A stretch of DNA of 64,000 nt from Tianweitania sediminis (lineage in GTDB: Bacteria > Pseudomonadota > Alphaproteobacteria > Rhizobiales > Rhizobiaceae). A program made the position numbers and the translations under genes. Position 1 is the stretch's first letter; every line of letters starts with the position of its first letter. Below, one piece after another: positions 43,691 through 53,909 of the stretch. The stretch spans positions 62,001 to 126,000 of the forward strand of contig NZ_JAGIYY010000009.1 of NCBI RefSeq assembly GCF_017813335.1. Reading direction: 5' to 3'. The notes beneath the pieces are model-generated. The model had not been told where the DNA came from, did not search any database, and worked only from the letters and a program-made list of their open reading frames with translations.

Positions 43691-44392
43691 ATGGAACTGA
43701 CCTGGTACGGCCACGCCGCCTTCAAGATCAAAGCCGGCAATGCCAACATCCTGATCGATCCCTTCCTGACCGGGAATCCGTCGTGGAACAAGGGGTGGCA
43801 AGAGGCGGCCGAAGGTGTGACCCATGTTCTCCTGACCCATGGCCACAATGATCACGTCGGCGACGCCGCGGAGATCCTGAAGGCGACGGGTGCGATGCTC
43901 GTCGCCAATCCGGAGATTTGCGGTTATCTCGGCAGCAAGGGCATCGACAAGGTCAACCCCGGCAACCACGGCGGCACGGTGGATGCGGGTGGTTTTACGG
44001 TCACCTTCGTCAACGCGTTGCACTCCTCCGCCTACAGTTTGGAAGACGGCGGGAATGTTTATCTCGGCAACCCCAACGGGCTTGTGCTGCATTTTCCGGA
44101 TGCACCAACGGTCTACCACATGGGCGACACCGATATCTTCGGCGACATGGCCCTGATCAACGAACTGCACCAGCCGGACGTCGGCCTGGTGCCGATCGGT
44201 GACCGCTTCACCATGGGTGGCGCCGTCGCCGCGCTCGCCTGCCGCCGCTTTTTCAACTTCAAGACGGTTGTGCCTTGCCACTTCGGCACCTTCCCGTTGC
44301 TGGATGCAACGGCCGAAACTTTCCAGGCCGGCTTAGCCGATACGGATGTTGCGGTTCTCACGCCGGAGATCGGAAAGCCGTTTACTGTGTGA
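43691..44392 (+). CDS. UPF0173 metal-dependent hydrolase
   Basis: 233 residues of the metallo-beta-lactamase fold. It begins [13 protein letters not shown], with the metal motif [11 protein letters not shown] near 54-64, [11 protein letters not shown] near 143 and VPCHFGTFP near 195. UPF0173 (YtkL-like) proteins lack a known substrate. GAGGAACGA precedes the ATG. It is divergent from ruvX with 78 bases between starts and upstream of gatC. Confidence 0.9.
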   Translation: MELTWYGHAAFKIKAGNANILIDPFLTGNPSWNKGWQEAAEGVTHVLLTHGHNDHVGDAAEILKATGAMLVANPEICGYLGSKGIDKVNPGNHGGTVDAGGFTVTFVNALHSSAYSLEDGGNVYLGNPNGLVLHFPDAPTVYHMGDTDIFGDMALINELHQPDVGLVPIGDRFTMGGAVAALACRRFFNFKTVVPCHFGTFPLLDATAETFQAGLADTDVAVLTPEIGKPFTV

Positions 44393-44473
44393 TGGCCAGC
44401 CGCCCGGGCGGGTTGCGTGCTGACCCCAGCGCCGGTATAGCGCGAGGATCTCAAACAACCCTTCGGTGGCAGC

Positions 44474-44761
44474 ATGTCGGTGGATCTCGAAACCGTGAAG
44501 CGTGTGGCGCGCTTGGCCCGCATCGCGGTCACGACCGAGGATGCCGAGCGCATGACCGGCGAACTCAACGCCATTCTCGGCTTCGTCGAACAGCTGGACG
44601 AGGTCGATGTGTCCGGCGTCGATCCGATGACGTCGGTCATCCCGATGGTGATGCGCAAGCGCCAGGATGCCGTGACGGATGGTAACAAGGCTGCCGACAT
44701 CGTGGCCAATGCGCCTGCCGCGGAAGAAAACTTCTTTCTGGTGCCGAAGGTCATCGAATAG
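44474..44761 (+). CDS. gatC: Asp/Glu-tRNA amidotransferase subunit C
   Basis: 95 residues starting [20 protein letters not shown], with [20 protein letters not shown] and the C-terminal VPKVIE. It holds GatA and GatB together. gatA follows after 63 bases. gatB is not in the window. Confidence 0.95.
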   Translation: MSVDLETVKRVARLARIAVTTEDAERMTGELNAILGFVEQLDEVDVSGVDPMTSVIPMVMRKRQDAVTDGNKAADIVANAPAAEENFFLVPKVIE

Positions 44762-44824
44762 CGCGATGGCTTACAACCCGGCCTCATCCTGTTTCCTCCG
44801 CATCGACGAAAAGAACTCCATCTG

Positions 44825-46306
44825 ATGAGCGACCTGACGCACCTCACAATCGCGGAAGCACGCGCAAAGCTCGCCACCAAGGACTTTACGGCCCTTGAAC
44901 TGACCGACGCCTACCTCGGAGCAATCGACGCGGCCAACGACACGCTCAATGCCTATGTTGCGGTGACGCACGAGCAGGCGCGCGATATGGCTAAAGCGTC
45001 GGATGCGCGTCGTTCAGCGGGTGAAACTAGCGCCCTCGAGGGCATTCCGCTGGGGATCAAGGACCTGTTTGCCACCGAAGGTGTGCACACGCAGGCGGCA
45101 AGCCATATTCTCGACGGGTTCAAGCCACGCTATGAATCCACCGTGACGGCCAACCTGTGGGCTGATGGCGCGGTGATGCTGGGCAAGCTCAACATGGACG
45201 AGTTTGCCATGGGCTCCTCCAACGAGACAAGTTACTACGGCCCGGTGAAGAACCCCTGGCGAGGTCAGGGCTCCAACACCGATCTCGTGCCCGGCGGCTC
45301 GTCGGGCGGTTCGGCGGCAGCCGTCGCCGCCTGGCTCTGCGCTGGCGCCACTGCCACCGACACCGGCGGCTCGATCCGCCAGCCGGCGGCCTTCACCGGC
45401 ACTGTCGGCATCAAGCCGACCTATGGCCGCTGTTCGCGCTGGGGCACTGTCGCTTTCGCTTCCTCGCTCGACCAGGCAGGGCCGATCGCGCGCGACGTGC
45501 GTGACGCTGCCATCCTTCTGAAATCCATGGCTTCGGTTGATCCCAAGGACACCACCTCCGTTGACCTCCCCGTTCCCGACTATGAAGCCGCCCTTGGCCA
45601 GTCGGTGAAGGGCATGAAGATCGGCATCCCGCGGGAATACAGGCTCGACGGCATGCCCGAGGACGTGGAAAAGCTTTGGAGCCAGGGCATCGCCTATCTG
45701 CGCGACGCAGGGGCCGAGATTGTCGACATCTCCTTGCCGCACACAAAATACGCGCTTCCCGCCTATTATATCGTTGCTCCGGCTGAGGCGTCGTCGAACC
45801 TCGCGCGTTATGATGGTGTCCGCTACGGCCTGCGTGTGCCCGGCAAGGACATCACCGACATGTATGAGCAGACGCGCGCTGCCGGATTTGGACGCGAGGT
45901 GAAGCGTCGCATCATGATCGGCACCTATGTGCTGTCGGCCGGATATTACGATGCCTATTACGTCCGGGCGCAAAAGGTCCGGACACTGATCAAGCGCGAC
46001 TTCGAGACGGTATTTGCCGATGGCATCGATGCGATCCTGACGCCGGCCACGCCGTCGTCGGCCTTTGGCATCGCCGACCAGGACATGGCCGCGGACCCGG
46101 TGAAGATGTATCTCAACGACATCTTCACGGTGACGGTGAACATGGCAGGCTTGCCGGGCATCGCCGTTCCCGCAGGCCTTGATGCCAAGGGTCTTCCGCT
46201 TGGCCTGCAGCTGATTGGTAAGCCATTCGAAGAAGAAACGCTGTTCCGCACCGCTCACGTGATCGAGCAGGCGGCAGGGCGCTTCCAGCCCACCAAGTGG
46301 TGGTGA
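44825..46306 (+). CDS. gatA: Asp/Glu-tRNA amidotransferase subunit A
   Basis: 493 residues of the amidase-signature family. The catalytic Lys is in [10 protein letters not shown] near 77, and the Ser pair lies in [14 protein letters not shown] near 157-170 and [12 protein letters not shown] near 180. It releases ammonia from glutamine to convert Glu-tRNA(Gln) and Asp-tRNA(Asn). C-terminal [12 protein letters not shown] and [13 protein letters not shown] are typical. Confidence 0.96.
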   Translation: MSDLTHLTIAEARAKLATKDFTALELTDAYLGAIDAANDTLNAYVAVTHEQARDMAKASDARRSAGETSALEGIPLGIKDLFATEGVHTQAASHILDGFKPRYESTVTANLWADGAVMLGKLNMDEFAMGSSNETSYYGPVKNPWRGQGSNTDLVPGGSSGGSAAAVAAWLCAGATATDTGGSIRQPAAFTGTVGIKPTYGRCSRWGTVAFASSLDQAGPIARDVRDAAILLKSMASVDPKDTTSVDLPVPDYEAALGQSVKGMKIGIPREYRLDGMPEDVEKLWSQGIAYLRDAGAEIVDISLPHTKYALPAYYIVAPAEASSNLARYDGVRYGLRVPGKDITDMYEQTRAAGFGREVKRRIMIGTYVLSAGYYDAYYVRAQKVRTLIKRDFETVFADGIDAILTPATPSSAFGIADQDMAADPVKMYLNDIFTVTVNMAGLPGIAVPAGLDAKGLPLGLQLIGKPFEEETLFRTAHVIEQAAGRFQPTKWW

Positions 46307-46335
46307 AGCTGGCGTCCGCCGGATAGGGCGGCGCC

Positions 46336-47175
46336 ATGTTCTTTGTTGCCGCAAAGCTCTTCTGGTTCCTGGTTCAGCCGATCAACCTGATCGGCATTAT
46401 GCTCCTGATCGCTGTTGTGGCGCAGGTCCTGCGCTGGCGGCGGCTGGCGCTCACAGCCTCGATTGCGGGCTTTCTTCTGGTTGCGCTATCCGTTTGGACG
46501 TCGCTCGGCCCCGTGCTGCTGCGCCCACTCGAAGACCGGTTTACTCGGCCCGATCCAGCGCCGACCGAGGTCGCGGGCGTGATCGTGCTTGGCGGTGGCC
46601 TGGAAGGGGCGATCAATCTCGTGCGGGGCGGCTATGAGCTGAACAGCGGTGGCGACCGTTTGGTGGAAGCTGCCGTGCTGGCGCGCCGGTATCCGGACGC
46701 GCGCATCGTTGTTTCAGGCGGCAATGGATCTCTGGTGCTTGAAGGCGAGGGTGACGCCGACACAGCGCCGCGGCTCTTGCAAGCGCTTGGCGTCGATCGG
46801 CAACGACTGGTGCTCGAGAACCGCTCCCGCGACACCTATGAAAACGCCGTGTTCAGCCGGCAGCTGGTGAAGCCCGGGAACGGTGAGGTGTGGCTCCTCG
46901 TGACGTCTGCTTTCCACATGCCACGCTCGATGGCGCTCTTCCGCCGTGCTGGCTTCGATGTGGTGCCGTGGCCGGTCGATTACCGAACGCGGGGCGATGA
47001 ACAACCAGGCGCTGCCACCGACAATCCGCTGGACTCGCTTTCGGCAACAACGGTTGCCTTGCGCGAATGGATTGGCCTTCTTGCCTATTGGCTGACGGGT
47101 CGCATCGACACGCCACTGCCGTCTCCGACGAGTCGAGACGACTCGTCGCAGGGTGTTGTGGGAAGGGCGGGCTGA
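46336..47175 (+). CDS. YdcF-family (DUF218) membrane protein
   Basis: 279 residues. Two N-terminal membrane segments (FFVAAKLFWFLVQPINLIGI and LALTASIAGFLLVALSVW) are followed by the DUF218 domain with GVIVLGGGLEGA near 80, IVVSGGNGSLVLEGEGD near 128, ENRSRDTYENAVFS near 160 and LVTSAFHMPRSMALFRRAGF near 190. E. coli ElyC/SanA-type relatives act in envelope biogenesis; the reaction is unknown. No strong ribosome site is seen. Confidence 0.88.
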   Translation: MFFVAAKLFWFLVQPINLIGIMLLIAVVAQVLRWRRLALTASIAGFLLVALSVWTSLGPVLLRPLEDRFTRPDPAPTEVAGVIVLGGGLEGAINLVRGGYELNSGGDRLVEAAVLARRYPDARIVVSGGNGSLVLEGEGDADTAPRLLQALGVDRQRLVLENRSRDTYENAVFSRQLVKPGNGEVWLLVTSAFHMPRSMALFRRAGFDVVPWPVDYRTRGDEQPGAATDNPLDSLSATTVALREWIGLLAYWLTGRIDTPLPSPTSRDDSSQGVVGRAG

Positions 47176-47393
47176 AAGGGCTTGCGTAAGGGCGTCGCCA
47201 GGTCCAGAAGGCGCCCCAATCTTTAACAGCGGATTAACAGCACGCCGGCTGAACCTCTGGAAACACCGCGCCGTGGCTCGCGCGAGGCTGGAACCTCTGC
47301 CACGATTTTGCCTTAAACTGATTGCTGCGCAGGAAGCTGGATGGTAGTTTCGGCAGGTCTTCGCGTGCTCCGACCATGAGCTGACGGAAAAGA
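47176..47393. other. Intergenic region between ydcF-like and a tiny membrane gene
   Basis: 218 bases with no convincing gene. Two GGATTAACAG/TTTAACAG-like A/T patches near 47220-47240 could be promoter elements. The remaining 131 bases after 47543, up to sdaA at 47674, also hold nothing recognisable. Confidence 0.4.
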
Positions 47394-47528
47394 ATGGACG
47401 ACGACGATCAGAAATCCTGCTGGGGCGTGACGGCAAAGGCCGTTCTCGGCTTCCTCACGATCCTTCTTCTCACCTGGTTGATCGGCGGCGGCGAGTCGGC
47501 GGCCGTTCTTGCATCGGCGGGCGGCTAA
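47394..47528 (+). CDS. Tiny membrane protein (44 aa)
   Basis: Starts MDDDDQKSCWGVTAKAVLGF after GGAAAAG. One membrane segment (AVLGFLTILLLTWLIGGG) follows an acidic N-terminus and ends ESAAVLASAGG. No family known to me. The composition and ribosome site make it more credible than a chance frame. A hairpin follows the stop directly. Confidence 0.5.
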   Translation: MDDDDQKSCWGVTAKAVLGFLTILLLTWLIGGGESAAVLASAGG

Positions 47529-47543
47529 CACCTTTCGAAGGTG
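47529..47543 (+). terminator. Short hairpin CACCTT-TCG-AAGGTG
   Basis: A perfect 6-base stem with a 3-base loop right after the stop of the 44-residue gene. It lacks a T run, so it may only protect the transcript end. Confidence 0.4.
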
Positions 47544-47673
47544 AGTCGTACCAGCGACATACGTTGGCATGGCATGTCGCGTGCGGATCATAGGAAGTCG
47601 GATCGCGCGCCGTGACGTCGCTGAAATGAGCGCATCTCTTTAGCGCCGGTTCGGCGTCTCAGATGGAAGCGCG

Positions 47674-49077
47674 ATGTTTCTCTCAGTTTTTGACCTTTAC
47701 AAGATCGGCATCGGCCCCTCGAGCTCTCACACGATGGGCCCGATGACGGCGGCTGCGCGCTTCCTCCAGGAGATCCAGTCCGGGGACTGGCCGCGGCCCG
47801 CAGGCGCTCGCGTCTTGAAGATCCGTGTCAGCCTTCATGGTTCGCTGGCGTTCACTGGCATCGGCCACGGCACCGATCGCGCCGTTGTTCTCGGCCTTAC
47901 CGGCTTTACGCCAACCACCATCGATCCGGACCGATCGGATGAGATCCTCGCGCGCGTGGCCGAAGAAAAGCGCATCTGCCCGGAAGGTCACGAGCCCGGC
48001 TATCACTTCGATCCCGCGACTGACCTCGTTCTGGACAAGAAGGTGCCGCTGCCGGGTCACGCCAACGGCATGGCGTTCAATGCGATGGATGCTGATGACC
48101 GCCTTTTGCTGCGCCGTATCTATTATTCCATCGGCGGCGGCTTCGTGGTTTCCGAGGAGGAGTTGCAGCGCTTGAAGTCTGCTGCCTCGCCTCAAGGCTC
48201 TTCATCCGTGCCTTATCCGTTCAAGAACGCGGCCGAGATGCTGCGGATGGCTGCGGACAGCGGCCTTTCCATCGCGGAAATGAAGCGGGCGAATGAAGAA
48301 ACGCAGGTCCCCCGCGACGAGCTCGATGCGGGATTGGATCGCGTCTGGTCAGCCATGAAGAACTGCATCGACCGCGGCTTGAGCAAGGAAGGCATCATGC
48401 CGGGCGGCCTGAAAGTCAGGCGCCGCGCCCGCCAGCTTCATGACAAGCTTCAGGAGGAATGGCGCCTGAACCGTCCCAATCCGCTGCTCGCGAATGACTG
48501 GCTTTCGATCTATGCCATGGCCGTCAACGAAGAAAACGCCGCAGGAGGGCGTGTTGTCACGGCGCCGACCAACGGCGCTGCCGGCGTTGTGCCGGCCGTG
48601 ATGCGCTATTGGCTGCATTTCTACCCTGAAGCCGACCAGGACGACATTCGCACCTTCCTTCTGACGTCCGCCGCTGTTGGCGGGATCATCAAGCACAATG
48701 CGTCCATCTCGGGGGCGGAAGTCGGCTGCCAGGGCGAGGTAGGTTCCGCATCCGCGATGGCTGCTGCCGGCTTGGCCGCCGTGATGGGTGGAACACCCGA
48801 GCAGATCGAAAACGCCGCCGAGATTGCGCTTGAGCATCACCTCGGCATGACCTGCGACCCGGTCGGCGGCCTTGTTCAGGTTCCCTGCATCGAGCGCAAC
48901 GCGCTGGGTGCGGTCAAGGCGGTGACCGCGGCATCGCTCGCGATGAAGGGTGACGGCAAGCACTTCGTGCCTCTGGACGCCGCCATCGAGACCATGCGCC
49001 AAACCGGTCTCGACATGAGCGAGAAGTACAAGGAAACGAGCCAGGGCGGCCTGGCGGTGAACGTGGTGGAGTGCTGA
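47674..49077 (+). CDS. sdaA: L-serine ammonia-lyase, iron-sulfur type
   Basis: 467 residues, the single-chain form. The beta domain starts [22 protein letters not shown], and the alpha domain has [18 protein letters not shown] near 300 and the Fe-S/catalytic [21 protein letters not shown] near 345 with [18 protein letters not shown] near 390. It converts serine to pyruvate and ammonia. In betaine users it drains serine made from glycine plus C1 units, but no regulatory link is seen. Confidence 0.95.
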   Translation: MFLSVFDLYKIGIGPSSSHTMGPMTAAARFLQEIQSGDWPRPAGARVLKIRVSLHGSLAFTGIGHGTDRAVVLGLTGFTPTTIDPDRSDEILARVAEEKRICPEGHEPGYHFDPATDLVLDKKVPLPGHANGMAFNAMDADDRLLLRRIYYSIGGGFVVSEEELQRLKSAASPQGSSSVPYPFKNAAEMLRMAADSGLSIAEMKRANEETQVPRDELDAGLDRVWSAMKNCIDRGLSKEGIMPGGLKVRRRARQLHDKLQEEWRLNRPNPLLANDWLSIYAMAVNEENAAGGRVVTAPTNGAAGVVPAVMRYWLHFYPEADQDDIRTFLLTSAAVGGIIKHNASISGAEVGCQGEVGSASAMAAAGLAAVMGGTPEQIENAAEIALEHHLGMTCDPVGGLVQVPCIERNALGAVKAVTAASLAMKGDGKHFVPLDAAIETMRQTGLDMSEKYKETSQGGLAVNVVEC

Positions 49078-49146
49078 CGCCGCGGCACCTGTGGAGAACG
49101 CTCCTTGTCCTGTTTGACGCCACATTTGCGGGGCGTAGAACGGGGC

Positions 49147-49566
49147 ATGGCTCTGAACATTCTCAAGCTCTGCGTCGGCTGCGATTCGGTTGAAGACCTG
49201 GAAGCGTGGATCGCGCATAAGCGTGCCGAACGGGGCGGACCGCATCATTTTCACATCACGCGCATGGTGCCGCAGCGCACCGCAGATCTCGATGGCGGCT
49301 CGCTGTACTGGGTGATCAAGGGCAGCGTGCAATGCCGGCAACGACTGCTTGGCATTGAACCCTTTGTGGATGGGGAAGGCATCGGCCGCTGCAAGTTCCT
49401 GCTTCATCCGGATGTGGTGCGCACCCACTGGCAGCCGCGCCGACCGTTCCAGGGGTGGCGCTATCTGCAACTCGAAGATGCTCCGGACGATCTGGGCGCC
49501 GGGAGTGCTTTGGCAGAAATGCCGCCCAAGCTGCGGCTGGAACTGGCGGAACTCGGTCTCCTCTAG
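49147..49566 (+). CDS. DUF1489 protein
   Basis: 139 residues starting MALNILKLCVGCDSVEDLEAW. GGPHHFHITRMVPQR, GGSLYWVIKG and RPFQGWRYLQLEDAPDDL are typical of DUF1489, found across alphaproteobacteria. The function is unknown. The start ATG at 49147 matches the family. Confidence 0.9.
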   Translation: MALNILKLCVGCDSVEDLEAWIAHKRAERGGPHHFHITRMVPQRTADLDGGSLYWVIKGSVQCRQRLLGIEPFVDGEGIGRCKFLLHPDVVRTHWQPRRPFQGWRYLQLEDAPDDLGAGSALAEMPPKLRLELAELGLL

Positions 49567-49641
49567 GATTTTCTCGTCGCCTCAGTCGGCTTCTGCTTGT
49601 GTTGTGCGTCCTTGGACCAGCGAACAAGCAGGAGTACCTCG

Positions 49642-50316
49642 ATGCGCAAGGTCATAGCTTCCACATTCCTCAGCCTGGACGGCGTTATGCAGGCGCCCGG
49701 CGGGCCCTCGGAAGACCCGACTGGAGGCTTCCGCTTCGGCGGGTGGTTCACCAGCTATTTCGACGAGCTGCTGGGGCAGGCGGTGGACAAGGTGATGGCC
49801 GATCCCTTCGACCTGCTGCTTGGCCGCAAGACCTACGAGATCTTTGCTGCACACTGGCCGTTCATCGATCCGGATGCGGAATACAGCGAGATCACGCGCA
49901 AGTTCGCTGCCTGCCGCAAATATGTTGCGGCGTCGCCTGATCAGCCGCTCACCTGGCAAAATAGCGTGAACCTTGGCAGCAATCCTGTTTCCGCCGTTGA
50001 GCGGTTGAAGCGGGAAGACGGCCCCAACCTTTTGATCCAGGGCAGCGGGCAGTTCGCGCAGGCGCTGCTTGCGGCGGACCTCATCGACGAGATCACCGTG
50101 ATGGTCGCGCCTGTTCTTCTCGGCAGGGGGAAGCGACTCTTCGGGGATAGCACGGCGCCTTCTGGGTTCGAGCTGGTCGACCATGCCGTTTCCACCACCG
50201 GGGTGACCATTGGCCGCTACTGCCGCGGTGGCGAGATCCAGACCGGCTCCTTTGCCATGCCGGAGCCGAGCCAAGCGGAGCGGGACCGCCAAGCACGCTG
50301 GGCGAGGGAAGGCTAA
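49642..50316 (+). CDS. Dihydrofolate reductase-like protein (RibD C-terminal family)
   Basis: 224 residues starting MRKVIASTFLSLDGVMQAPG after AGGAG. LLGRKTYEIFAAHWP near 60-74, IQGSGQFAQALLAADLIDE near 133 and VLLGRGKRLFGD near 157 mark the NADPH-binding reductase fold shared with RibD and YyaP/YwjB. The substrate is unknown. It is not essential DHFR. Confidence 0.88.
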   Translation: MRKVIASTFLSLDGVMQAPGGPSEDPTGGFRFGGWFTSYFDELLGQAVDKVMADPFDLLLGRKTYEIFAAHWPFIDPDAEYSEITRKFAACRKYVAASPDQPLTWQNSVNLGSNPVSAVERLKREDGPNLLIQGSGQFAQALLAADLIDEITVMVAPVLLGRGKRLFGDSTAPSGFELVDHAVSTTGVTIGRYCRGGEIQTGSFAMPEPSQAERDRQARWAREG

Positions 50317-50372
50317 AACAACTTCCCCGTTGCGGCCTTGTCAGCGAGCGGGCAAGGCCGCATCTTTTGCTC

Positions 50373-51101
50373 ATGAGCTCGCGAACAAACCAGCCGGCCC
50401 GCCTGGATCAGGCCTCTCTCCGCACCGGAAGCAGCGGTACCGAGATCGAGGCCTTCATCCAAAAGGCGCGTGCCGTAGCCAGACCGGCCACAGGTGGGGG
50501 ACGGGTGATCCTTGCTCTGGATGCGACCATGAGCCGTCAGCCGACCTGGGATCTGGCTTGCTCGCTGCAAGGCGAAATGTTCGACGCCGTCGGCAAGGTC
50601 GGCGGCCTATCGGTTCAACTCGCCTATTTCCGTGGGTTGTCAGAAAGCCGCACCTCAAAGTTCGTGGAAGATACGGAGACGCTGAAACGGCTGATGCAAC
50701 GCATCACCTGCCAAGGCGGGCAAACCCAGATCGGCCGGATCTTGTCGCATGCGCTCAAGGAAACCCGCGGACAGAAGGTCAACGCCGTGATCTTCATCGG
50801 CGACGCGATGGAGGAAAATGTCGACCGCCTCGCTGATGACGCTGCGGCGCTGGGGCTCGCCGGTACGCCGGTGTTCCTGTTTCAGGAGGGCCGGGACGGC
50901 GCTGCCGAAGCGGCGTTTCGCGAGATCGCGCGCTTGTCTAAGGGAGCGTGGTTTCGCTTGGACCATTCCTCGGCGGCAACGCTCGCCGGACTGCTTTCCT
51001 CAATCGCGGTTTTCGCGACGGGCGGTCTCACCGCCCTGGAAGCGCGCGGACGCAGTGAAGATCGCCTTCTGCTCCAGCATCTTGGCGGCAAAAAGCGATG
51101 A
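50373..51101 (+). CDS. VWA-like domain protein
   Basis: 242 residues. From residue 38 a von Willebrand A-like fold is readable: VILALDATMS (MIDAS-like DxTxS), GGQTQIGRILSHALKETRGQ and VIFIGDAMEENVDRLAD near 137, whose acidic residue completes the site. No signal peptide. The stop overlaps the J-domain gene start by 4 bases, so they are co-translated. It is possibly a cytosolic metal-binding adaptor. Function unknown. Confidence 0.7.
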   Translation: MSSRTNQPARLDQASLRTGSSGTEIEAFIQKARAVARPATGGGRVILALDATMSRQPTWDLACSLQGEMFDAVGKVGGLSVQLAYFRGLSESRTSKFVEDTETLKRLMQRITCQGGQTQIGRILSHALKETRGQKVNAVIFIGDAMEENVDRLADDAAALGLAGTPVFLFQEGRDGAAEAAFREIARLSKGAWFRLDHSSAATLAGLLSSIAVFATGGLTALEARGRSEDRLLLQHLGGKKR

Positions 51102-51793
51102 GCATTTTCCTCGGTATCGTTGCAGCCCTGGCCTTCTGCTTGCTTGCCGCGGTTGTTTTCACGCGCGCCGATGCGGCCTGGCTCGCAAACGTCCTCAGCA
51201 GAATGGGGCCGTTCGTCCTGGGTGCGCTTGGCCTTGGGCTGCTGTTGGTCGGTCGCGCATCGTTCGGCGGCATGCTGCTGGCCGGCGCGGGATCGTGGTT
51301 TGTTGCCCAGCAGAAGCGGCGTCGTGCAACGCCGACCCCGGGGCGTCGATCAGCCGTGCGCACCGCCGCGTTGGAAATGGAGCTTGATCATGACTCCGGC
51401 GCCCTCGAAGGGCATGTGCTGGCGGGTTCCTTTGAAAGCCGCCGGCTCGGCGATCTCGATCTTCAGGAGCTTCTTGTGCTGCATGAGGAACTCGCGAGCG
51501 ACACGGAAAGTCTCCGTCTCCTAGAGACGTATCTTGACGGCCGCTTTCCCGTCTGGCGCCAGGACGCTGAGGCGCAGATGAACACGCGGATGAGAAGCGC
51601 GCCAGCTTCTGGCTCCATGAGCAAGGAGGAGGCCTACCAGATCCTTGGTCTTGAAACGACTGCGTCCACGGCGGACATCCGCCAGGCCCATCGCCGCCTC
51701 ATGCAAAGGCTGCATCCGGACTTCGGGGGATCGACCTTCCTGGCTGCCCGGATCAACGAAGCGAAGGACGTCCTGCTCTCTCACCATAACTAA
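51098..51793 (+). CDS. Membrane-anchored J-domain (DnaJ-like) protein
   Basis: 231 residues. Two N-terminal membrane segments (IVAALAFCLLAAVVF and FVLGALGLGLLLVG) are followed by a basic linker. A C-terminal J domain spans about residues 172-231 with AYQILGLETTASTADIRQAHR and the HPD of RLHPDFGGS. J domains activate DnaK-type chaperones. The TIM14/DjlC-like arrangement, N-terminal anchor and C-terminal J, is common in alphaproteobacteria. Coupled to the VWA-like gene. Confidence 0.85.
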   Translation: MSIFLGIVAALAFCLLAAVVFTRADAAWLANVLSRMGPFVLGALGLGLLLVGRASFGGMLLAGAGSWFVAQQKRRRATPTPGRRSAVRTAALEMELDHDSGALEGHVLAGSFESRRLGDLDLQELLVLHEELASDTESLRLLETYLDGRFPVWRQDAEAQMNTRMRSAPASGSMSKEEAYQILGLETTASTADIRQAHRRLMQRLHPDFGGSTFLAARINEAKDVLLSHHN

Positions 51794-51862
51794 GTTCCCC
51801 TCGACGCAATACATTCGGGAAGTTCTGGCGCTCCGCCCTGAGGCGAAGCGCCTCTAACGCTG

Positions 51863-53287
51863 CTACTGCTGGATGGCGTAGCAGGAGATGTCCTTCTTCT
51901 TCAGGGCGCTGCAGGTGTTCCAAGCCTCGTCCTTGGAGCCGTAGCCGCCGAAGCGAGCCCGGTAGTAGGTGGTGCCGCCCTTGGTGAAGGTTTCCGTGAA
52001 GGCGGCATCCGCCGAAAGGATCCCGCTCGCCTGCCGTGCGACCTTCGACAAGGTCGACCGGGCTTCCCCTTCAGAACCCAGCGACGCAACCTGGATTGCC
52101 CATCCGCTGCGCGATGTCGTGGAGGCGGTGGCAACCGGATCAAGAGCCGCGGCTGCGGCTGCGGCTGAACGCGCCACCGCAGCCTGAAGCCGGTCTGCTC
52201 GGACGGGATCGGCCGTTGCGATTTCAAGCGCCGACTTCGCGTCCGCCGTTGCGACCTGTTGCAACACTGCCAGCCCCGGGCGATCCGAGGGGATGGGGGC
52301 GTCGCTGCGCGGCAAGGGCGATGCGTAGGCGGTGACGGCCGCATCGTCGGCGCTGCCACGGGCAACAAGCAGACCCGTGCTGCGGGTGGAAGCCTTGGGC
52401 AGATAGCGCTGGACGAGTTCGGCCATGTGGTTGTCACGCGACGCGCCGGAGGTGCCGCCCATCACAACGGCCACGAGCTTTCGGTCGCCGTCCTTCAGGG
52501 ACGTAACAAGGTTGAAGCCGGATGCGTTGATGTAGCCGGTCTTGATGCCGTCCACACCCTTCACCCGATCCAGCAAGCGGTTGTGGCCGCGGATCGTGGT
52601 GTTTCCGAACTTGAAGGAACGGGTGGAGAAATAGCCGTAATATTTTGCGTGGTGCTCACGCAGGGCGATGCCGAGCGTCGCCATGTCGCGCGCCGTCGTC
52701 TTCTGGTTGGCATCAGGCAGGCCCGATGCGTTGCGGAAGGTCGTCTGGCTCATCCCGAGGCTGCGGGCCTTGGCCGTCATCATGCTCGCGAAGTTGGCTT
52801 CCGTTCCGCCGAGCAGTTCGCCCACGGCGGCCGCCGCATCATTGGCGGACTTGGTGATCAGCGACAGGATCGCCTGTTCCACCGTGATCGAACCGCCAGG
52901 GCGGACGCCGATCTTCGTGGGTGGCCGGCCAGCGGCGTATTTGGAAAACGGCACCTTGGAATCGAGGCGAATCCGCCCGGCCTTCAGGGCATCGAAGACC
53001 ATGTAGAGCGTCATCATCTTGGTGAGCGATGCGGGATATCGCGGCGCGTCCGCGCTCGACGAAAACAGCGTCTTGCCATTGTTGGCATCGATCACGATCG
53101 CTGCATAACGGGGATTGGACTTCGCATGTGCCGCGCTTACGCCCCCTGAGGCGATCAACACAGCCGCAAACGCTGTTGTAGCAGCGCGGCGAACGAAGGA
53201 AAGCAGGCCTGCCGGTGTCTGACGCACGATGCAACCTTTTTGGTTCGTCTTTTGGGTTTGGGTGACCTTTCGGTCGGCCACGGTCAT
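51863..53287 (-). CDS. dacF: D-alanyl-D-alanine carboxypeptidase with SPOR domain
   Basis: 474 residues. The N-terminal export signal ends near AAHA (about 55). The penicillin-binding core has S87-x-x-K90 (SLTK), S147-A-N149 and K249-T-G. A poly-Ala linker and C-terminal SPOR domain (WAIQVASLGSEGEARS and YYRARFGGYGSKDEA near 455) bind denuded peptidoglycan at division sites. It trims pentapeptides in the periplasm. The start could lie some codons further in. It is divergent from clpS. Confidence 0.93.
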   Translation of the reverse strand: MTVADRKVTQTQKTNQKGCIVRQTPAGLLSFVRRAATTAFAAVLIASGGVSAAHAKSNPRYAAIVIDANNGKTLFSSSADAPRYPASLTKMMTLYMVFDALKAGRIRLDSKVPFSKYAAGRPPTKIGVRPGGSITVEQAILSLITKSANDAAAAVGELLGGTEANFASMMTAKARSLGMSQTTFRNASGLPDANQKTTARDMATLGIALREHHAKYYGYFSTRSFKFGNTTIRGHNRLLDRVKGVDGIKTGYINASGFNLVTSLKDGDRKLVAVVMGGTSGASRDNHMAELVQRYLPKASTRSTGLLVARGSADDAAVTAYASPLPRSDAPIPSDRPGLAVLQQVATADAKSALEIATADPVRADRLQAAVARSAAAAAAALDPVATASTTSRSGWAIQVASLGSEGEARSTLSKVARQASGILSADAAFTETFTKGGTTYYRARFGGYGSKDEAWNTCSALKKKDISCYAIQQ

Positions 53288-53574
53288 TCACGCTAGGGGC
53301 AGGTGGTTACGAAACCCTTTAGGGTAACCACATCCTTGACGCGGTGGCGGGTGTTCGATTCAAATCGTGGCTTAGCAAAGAAGATGCGGTGGCGGTTTGC
53401 CGGCGTCACCATGTCGTGAAGCTTTCTCGGGACTACCAAAACATCGTATTGTCAGCCGCAAAGAAGGCCTTAAATTCATCTGGCTTCGCACCTACATCGG
53501 GGAAGAGCGATAGAACGCAGACAGGGGTCGGACGAGTGAAGAGCGGTGAGAACGCCAGTCGGCGTTTGACACGT

Positions 53575-53901
53575 ATGCAGGCGCAGGATGGTGGCAGCGG
53601 CCTTGGTCGCAGCACTGCGGTAATCACGCGCACTCGAAGCAAAACAAAGAAGCCGAGCCTCTACCGTGTTCTGATCCTGAATGACGATTACACGCCGATG
53701 GACTTCGTGGTCCATGTCCTCGAACGGTTCTTTCAGAAGGACCAGGAGGCGGCGACCCGCATCATGCTGCATGTCCATAATCATGGGGTCGGCGAATGCG
53801 GGATCTATACTTTCGAGGTGGCCGAGACCAAAGTGTCTCAGGTCATGGACTTTGCCCGTCAGCACCAGCATCCGCTGCAATGCGTGATGGAGAAGAAGTG
53901 A
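53575..53901 (+). CDS. clpS: ClpS adaptor
   Basis: 108 residues. The N-terminal flexible arm starts [20 protein letters not shown], and the fold has [20 protein letters not shown] near 30-49, [21 protein letters not shown] and [13 protein letters not shown]. It delivers N-degron substrates to ClpAP. ATG 53575 matches rhizobial ClpS, but a GTG at 53536 after AGGGG would add 13 residues and is also possible. The 287-base gap upstream is mainly promoter space with no gene. clpA follows after 8 bases. Confidence 0.93.
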   Translation: MQAQDGGSGLGRSTAVITRTRSKTKKPSLYRVLILNDDYTPMDFVVHVLERFFQKDQEAATRIMLHVHNHGVGECGIYTFEVAETKVSQVMDFARQHQHPLQCVMEKK

Positions 53902-53909
53902 GGTACTAA

